Below, piece by piece: positions 42,251-46,074 of a stretch of DNA of 46,074 nt. The notes beneath the pieces are model-generated. The model saw only the letters and a list, made by a program, of their open reading frames with translations. It was not told where the DNA came from and did not search any database. The translations under genes and the position numbers were made by a program. Position 1 is the first letter of the stretch, and every line of letters begins with the position of its first letter. Source of the stretch: Spirochaetia bacterium (lineage in GTDB: Bacteria; Spirochaetota; Spirochaetia; Treponematales; Treponemataceae); contig CAAGIR010000233.1 of NCBI GenBank assembly GCA_900769975.1, positions 1-46,074 of the forward strand, written 5' to 3'.

Positions 42251-43601
42251 AATTCGCCTCCTTTTAGCAATTATTTTTATCATATTTTTTTCTCATACAC
42301 TGTGTTCAGAAGCAAAACAAAATGAGCAAGAAAATAATTTGGAACAAGTTTTTACTACAAACGGTATATCTTCTGAAGAAGAACTAAATCTTGATATAGA
42401 TGAAAATTCTTTGGAGGAAAAGGAAGAATCTGCTGAAGAAAAATGGCAGTATCTTGAATGGGAAGAAGAATATCCAGAATTCGTCTTAAATTATGAAGTT
42501 GTAATAGAAATCCTTGAAGAAAATACTGGAAAATATACAGAAATAAATCGTTTAAAGACAGAAACAAATACAACGTACATACAGGTAAAACCTTTTCTTC
42601 CGCCAGGAAATTATAGATACAAAGTTATTACATTTAACCTTATAGGAATTGCAGTAGTTGAGTCTGATTGGTTTGAATTCCGAATAGTAAAAGCTTTTTT
42701 GCCAGAAATTTCTAATATTGCAGCGGATGTAAATCATTCGTCTACGTTGTTTCTTGACGAAATAAATAACGGTATTTTTAACATAACTGGTAAGAATCTT
42801 TTTAAAGAACCAAAAAACGGAAATGAAATTTCGTATACTACTTATGCACTAAAAAATCTGAAAAAAAAGAATACTGAGCCACTTATTCCTCAAATACTTG
42901 AACTAGATGATAAAAACCAGCGATTAAAAATTCAGTTTAATATGAAAGACCTTGATGTAGGAACTTACAATTTTATTGCAACTGACGCTAGTGGACTAAA
43001 AAGTACAATTGACAAAAAAAACGAAATAATAGTAAAATTTAAAAAAAGTGTTGATTTTGATATTTCTGGAGGTTATACACTACCAATAATTGTCTATGAT
43101 GATGACACAATAAGAAACTATTTGGGCTCAAGCGTATGGCCTTTAAGCCTTTCTGGTCGCCTTTCCTTTATGCCTTTCAAACATCGTTTTGGCTATTTTG
43201 GAATAGGACTTACTGGTTCGTACACAAGAATGTTTTCCAACAAAGATTCTTACACTATTGATGGAAATTTACTAACTGCACACGCTCTTTTTGTGTATCA
43301 GTTTCCAATTCGTACAAAATCAAAAACTTCAACTCAACAAAAGCACATTATGACTTTGGAATTTCATGCAGGAGCAGGATTTACTTTTTTTAATGATTTT
43401 AAATTTCATTTTGACCACAACATAACCACAGATCCACTTAATAGCTTGAATATAAGTATGGATTTTGGATTTGCTGCACAAATATATATTACAAACAGGC
43501 TTTACACAGAAATCGGCACAGATTGTATTATGGCATTCATTTCTGATATGAATGGTTTTGTAATGCTTGAGCCACAGGTAAGTGTAGGCTGGCAATTCTA
43601 A
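42240..43601 (+). CDS. Outer-membrane beta-barrel protein
   Basis: 453 residues with a signal peptide (about 1-25). An acidic, glutamate-rich segment (about 28-75) is followed by one Fn3-like domain (LPPGNYRYKVITFNLIG near 117) and another sandwich domain. A C-terminal barrel of alternating hydrophobic strands (from about 285) ends in SVGWQF, with the terminal phenylalanine expected for BAM-inserted proteins. I start at the ATG at 42240, which overlaps the FecR gene end; the 19 upstream codons are the tail of that gene in another frame. Function is not known; a pore or adhesin is possible. Confidence 0.78.
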   Translation: MENKIRLLLAIIFIIFFSHTLCSEAKQNEQENNLEQVFTTNGISSEEELNLDIDENSLEEKEESAEEKWQYLEWEEEYPEFVLNYEVVIEILEENTGKYTEINRLKTETNTTYIQVKPFLPPGNYRYKVITFNLIGIAVVESDWFEFRIVKAFLPEISNIAADVNHSSTLFLDEINNGIFNITGKNLFKEPKNGNEISYTTYALKNLKKKNTEPLIPQILELDDKNQRLKIQFNMKDLDVGTYNFIATDASGLKSTIDKKNEIIVKFKKSVDFDISGGYTLPIIVYDDDTIRNYLGSSVWPLSLSGRLSFMPFKHRFGYFGIGLTGSYTRMFSNKDSYTIDGNLLTAHALFVYQFPIRTKSKTSTQQKHIMTLEFHAGAGFTFFNDFKFHFDHNITTDPLNSLNISMDFGFAAQIYITNRLYTEIGTDCIMAFISDMNGFVMLEPQVSVGWQF

Positions 43602-43618
43602 AAGGAACGAAATAGAAA

Positions 43619-45823
43619 ATGAAGAAAAAAACATTGTTTAGAATAATATCAGCATTTCTCATTCTTCTTTCTTTAGTAAATATTTCGTGCAGTTTTTTTA
43701 ATGAGCCTGTAAAAGATTATTTTAAAGAATACACGGAAAAAGCTCAGGTAATTCAGTACGAAATTTCAACAAAGGATGTTTTAATAGATAGCACTGGCAG
43801 TTTATGCGTTCCCTCTTATAATGACATAGAAATTACATTTTACATGATAAATCCGCAGCACTTTATTTTTACAGCCGAAGACAACATGATTCTTTCATTT
43901 CCGAACCTGAATACAGATGGATTTTCCGAAACAGAAAAAGAAGAAATGAATGTTCTTTTAAAATCAATTACGCTTACTCAGGACGAAACGGACACGACAA
44001 TCCTTCACCTTACATATCCGTCAGAATTCCTTGTGAAAACTGAAACAGGCCTTGAAATTTCACCTTCAATCCAGCTTTCTCACCCTGTATCTCGTGCAGA
44101 CTTCGGAACATTCAAACCGCTAATCCTAAAAAGTAACTCTCCGCCGCCGCCAGTATACGGTGCTGTAGTTTACAAAGATGCACAAAGCGGAACTTATGTA
44201 GTCTGCCTTAATATGCCGTCAAAAGGAATGCTGCAGGGAATTCACCGCGACGTAAAAACAATCACCATAGAAAACGGCACCCTTGGAACAAAAACATCAT
44301 CAGCCGTTACGCTTAATGATGACGGAACATTCTCCTTTGCAGAAAATTCTTTTTCAGTGGGAGAGCCAGATGCGTCACTTTCTGCATCGGGCGCAGAATT
44401 TTCAATCTACGGACAGCCTGCAATATTTAAAACAGGCGATAAATTTTCTGGCGAAAACACAGAATATATCATTACGCTTACAGACAATGCAGGACTTTCT
44501 GCAAGCGTTTCAACATCAGTTTACTCAATCAAACTTAATGAAATTACCGTCAAAGATAAAAACGGCGGAACAGTCAGTGCAGGAAGCGAAATTCAGCAGG
44601 ACGAAGGAAGTTCTTACGCAACGCTAACATTTATTCCAGCGTCAACTGCAACTGATAAACATACAGGCGAAACAAAAGACACTTCTGATTCCCAGATTGT
44701 CTACGAAATTTATCAGGGAACGGACGACACTGGAAAAGTTCTTTACAACGGAAAAAACTCAGGCGGCGAAATTTCGCTTAAAATTCCTGCCGGCACAATT
44801 TTCATTCGCGTTTATGCACACAAAGACTTGTTTGCAGACTCAAAACCTGCGGAATTCGGCATAAAAGTATTGAAAACAACCCTGTTCGTTTCACCAGAGG
44901 GAAGCGACACGGAAAACAACGGAAGCGAAAACTCGCCGTATGCAACTGTATCAAAAGCAATTTCCGAACTGAGCGATTTAACCGTTCAAAATCACATAAA
45001 TCTACTTGGAAACATCACGCAGCAAGAAGAAATTGTCATTTCTGAGCCGAATGCAAACATAACGATAAACGGCAACACTGCACAGGGAAATTTTGGCATT
45101 ACAGGAAATATATCTTCTGCCGGAAACCTTACTATTAAAAACAGTTTTGTAAATGGTGAAATTGATTCAAGTGGAATGCTTACGCTTTCTGATAGCACTG
45201 TTAATGGCAGCATAAAAACTGAGGGAAACCTTTCCCTTTACGGAAAAACATCGGTAACCGGCGGAATTACCCTTGAAAGTGACGGACTTTTTATAATATA
45301 CGACCCGGCAGAAAATCCTTTAGAAAACGTTGCACAAATTATTTTTGCAGAAGGAACAAATTACAAAAAAGGCTGTGACATCTTAAAACCAGCAGACGGA
45401 AAAACACTCACACAGGAAGACTGTAACCGCTTTACGCTTACATCCGACAGATATGTTCTTAAAGTACGTGATGACGGAAGTGCAGGTTATATCACAATGT
45501 CTGGCGGTTCGCTTTACCCTGAAATAGAAAAAGACATTTCATTCACACTTGATAAAGCAGGCGAAACACCTGAATACAGCCGCGGAGAAACAATTACCGT
45601 AAAAGCCGCTCTTACAGACGAAAACGGAACAACATCTGACTGCACAACCGAGATGACAGACTGGAAAATTGTAATTATTTGTCAGGATATACAGGTTAAA
45701 ACAAGCACTTCCAACATAATAAAAATGGAAACTGCATGGCCGCCTGGAATTTATCAGTTATTTATCAGTGCTGAATTTGATGGCATTGTATATAGTGCCG
45801 ACAGGTCGCTGTATTATTATTGA
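43619..45823 (+). CDS. Large surface lipoprotein with beta-helix region
   Basis: A 734-residue exported lipoprotein with a lipobox ending in NISC (cysteine near residue 25). After the treponeme-style NEPVKDYFKEYTEKAQVIQYEIS opening come Ig-like beta domains (about 60-420). A DUF1565-like right-handed beta-helix start follows (LFVSPEGSDTENNGSENSPYATVSKAI near 423), with short repeats of the type GNLTIKNS, GMLTLSDS and GNLSLYGK. A C-terminal beta domain closes it. It begins 17 bases after the barrel gene with AAAGGA upstream, and is followed by the operon terminator. An adhesin or glycan-binding role is possible but unproven. Confidence 0.8.
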   Translation: MKKKTLFRIISAFLILLSLVNISCSFFNEPVKDYFKEYTEKAQVIQYEISTKDVLIDSTGSLCVPSYNDIEITFYMINPQHFIFTAEDNMILSFPNLNTDGFSETEKEEMNVLLKSITLTQDETDTTILHLTYPSEFLVKTETGLEISPSIQLSHPVSRADFGTFKPLILKSNSPPPPVYGAVVYKDAQSGTYVVCLNMPSKGMLQGIHRDVKTITIENGTLGTKTSSAVTLNDDGTFSFAENSFSVGEPDASLSASGAEFSIYGQPAIFKTGDKFSGENTEYIITLTDNAGLSASVSTSVYSIKLNEITVKDKNGGTVSAGSEIQQDEGSSYATLTFIPASTATDKHTGETKDTSDSQIVYEIYQGTDDTGKVLYNGKNSGGEISLKIPAGTIFIRVYAHKDLFADSKPAEFGIKVLKTTLFVSPEGSDTENNGSENSPYATVSKAISELSDLTVQNHINLLGNITQQEEIVISEPNANITINGNTAQGNFGITGNISSAGNLTIKNSFVNGEIDSSGMLTLSDSTVNGSIKTEGNLSLYGKTSVTGGITLESDGLFIIYDPAENPLENVAQIIFAEGTNYKKGCDILKPADGKTLTQEDCNRFTLTSDRYVLKVRDDGSAGYITMSGGSLYPEIEKDISFTLDKAGETPEYSRGETITVKAALTDENGTTSDCTTEMTDWKIVIICQDIQVKTSTSNIIKMETAWPPGIYQLFISAEFDGIVYSADRSLYYY

Positions 45824-45864
45824 AATTAATAAAAAATAAAGATATTCTATAATTAGGAGAGTGT

Positions 45865-45905
45865 AATAAAAACTTTGCCTAAAATAGCGTCAAAGTTTTT
45901 ATTTA
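45865..45905 (+). terminator. Terminator of the cyclase/envelope operon
   Basis: A 13-bp stem, 45865-45877 with 45891-45903 (core AAAAACTTTG with CAAAGTTTTT), loop of 13 bases, T-rich 3' arm. Confidence 0.85.
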
Positions 45906-45908
45906 AGG

Positions 45909-46074
45909 TATAATACAAACCTTAAAAACGGAGAAGTCAAAGCTTTAAGCGACAGCGTGCCTTGACTCGACGTATTCACAAGTTTGCATTGCGAACTTTT
46001 TTGGCTCAATCCTAAATTTTGTGTGATTTCTGATTTCTGATATAAACTTTTCTTGAAGCATCAAAGAGCTTGAG
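45909..46074. other. Non-coding tail of the window
   Basis: No gene is visible. A TATAAT at 45909-45914 lacks a good -35. AGTCAA near 45935 can pair with TTGACT near 45961, and AAGTTTGC near 45980 with GCGAACTT, so this may be the edge of another hairpin-rich repeat. Confidence 0.4.

Overview
The window is AT-rich bacterial chromosome and most resembles a host-associated treponeme (Spirochaetes). Supporting signs are the infC-rpmI-rplT operon running into a coiled-coil protein and zapA, treponeme-style surface lipoprotein and FecR proteins, an OFA-type transporter, and many c-di-GMP and cAMP enzymes. All family assignments come from reading motifs by eye; no database search was run. About 31 protein genes are supported. 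I see no rRNA, tRNA, CRISPR array, transposase or phage gene.

Layout. 1-2010: partial structured repeat, murI, purC, then a branched RNA-like fold. 2038-5980 (minus): NADP isocitrate dehydrogenase and a large secreted glycoside hydrolase. 6059-9356: GC-rich repeat, aconitase-family hydratase, uridine phosphorylase. 9353-14417: a periplasmic-binding-domain/GGDEF fusion coupled to uridine phosphorylase, then a MoxR ATPase/VWA pair and an unknown protein. 14464-15877: argG with promoter and terminator. 15882-19503 (minus): three-gene ABC importer. 19597-23725: tandem 37-bp repeats, a leader with an attenuator-like hairpin, OFA transporter, GH43 enzyme, TtcA. 23753-26073 (minus): pncB and an SDR. 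26183-29599: GH3 lipoprotein, m5C methyltransferase, HD-GYP phosphodiesterase. 29601-32269 (minus): DUF188, zapA, coiled-coil protein, rplT, rpmI, infC. 32349-36474: THUMP-like methyltransferase, Dus, DUF975 membrane protein, SppA. 36510-45905: two tandem 145-bp structured repeats, then a four-gene cell-envelope operon (dCache-HAMP adenylate cyclase, FecR/Fn3-like protein, outer-membrane barrel, lipoprotein) ending at a strong terminator.

Three themes stand out. First, at least eight genes have a recognisable -10 (mostly with a -35) that ends only 6-9 bases before the start codon and have no Shine-Dalgarno, implying leaderless or nearly leaderless mRNAs. Second, intergenic spaces hold several families of GC-rich or hairpin-forming repeats; one shows a compensatory base-pair change between copies. 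Third, second-messenger proteins are tied to metabolism or envelope genes: a cytosolic ligand-binding diguanylate cyclase translationally coupled to uridine phosphorylase, and an adenylate cyclase leading an envelope operon.
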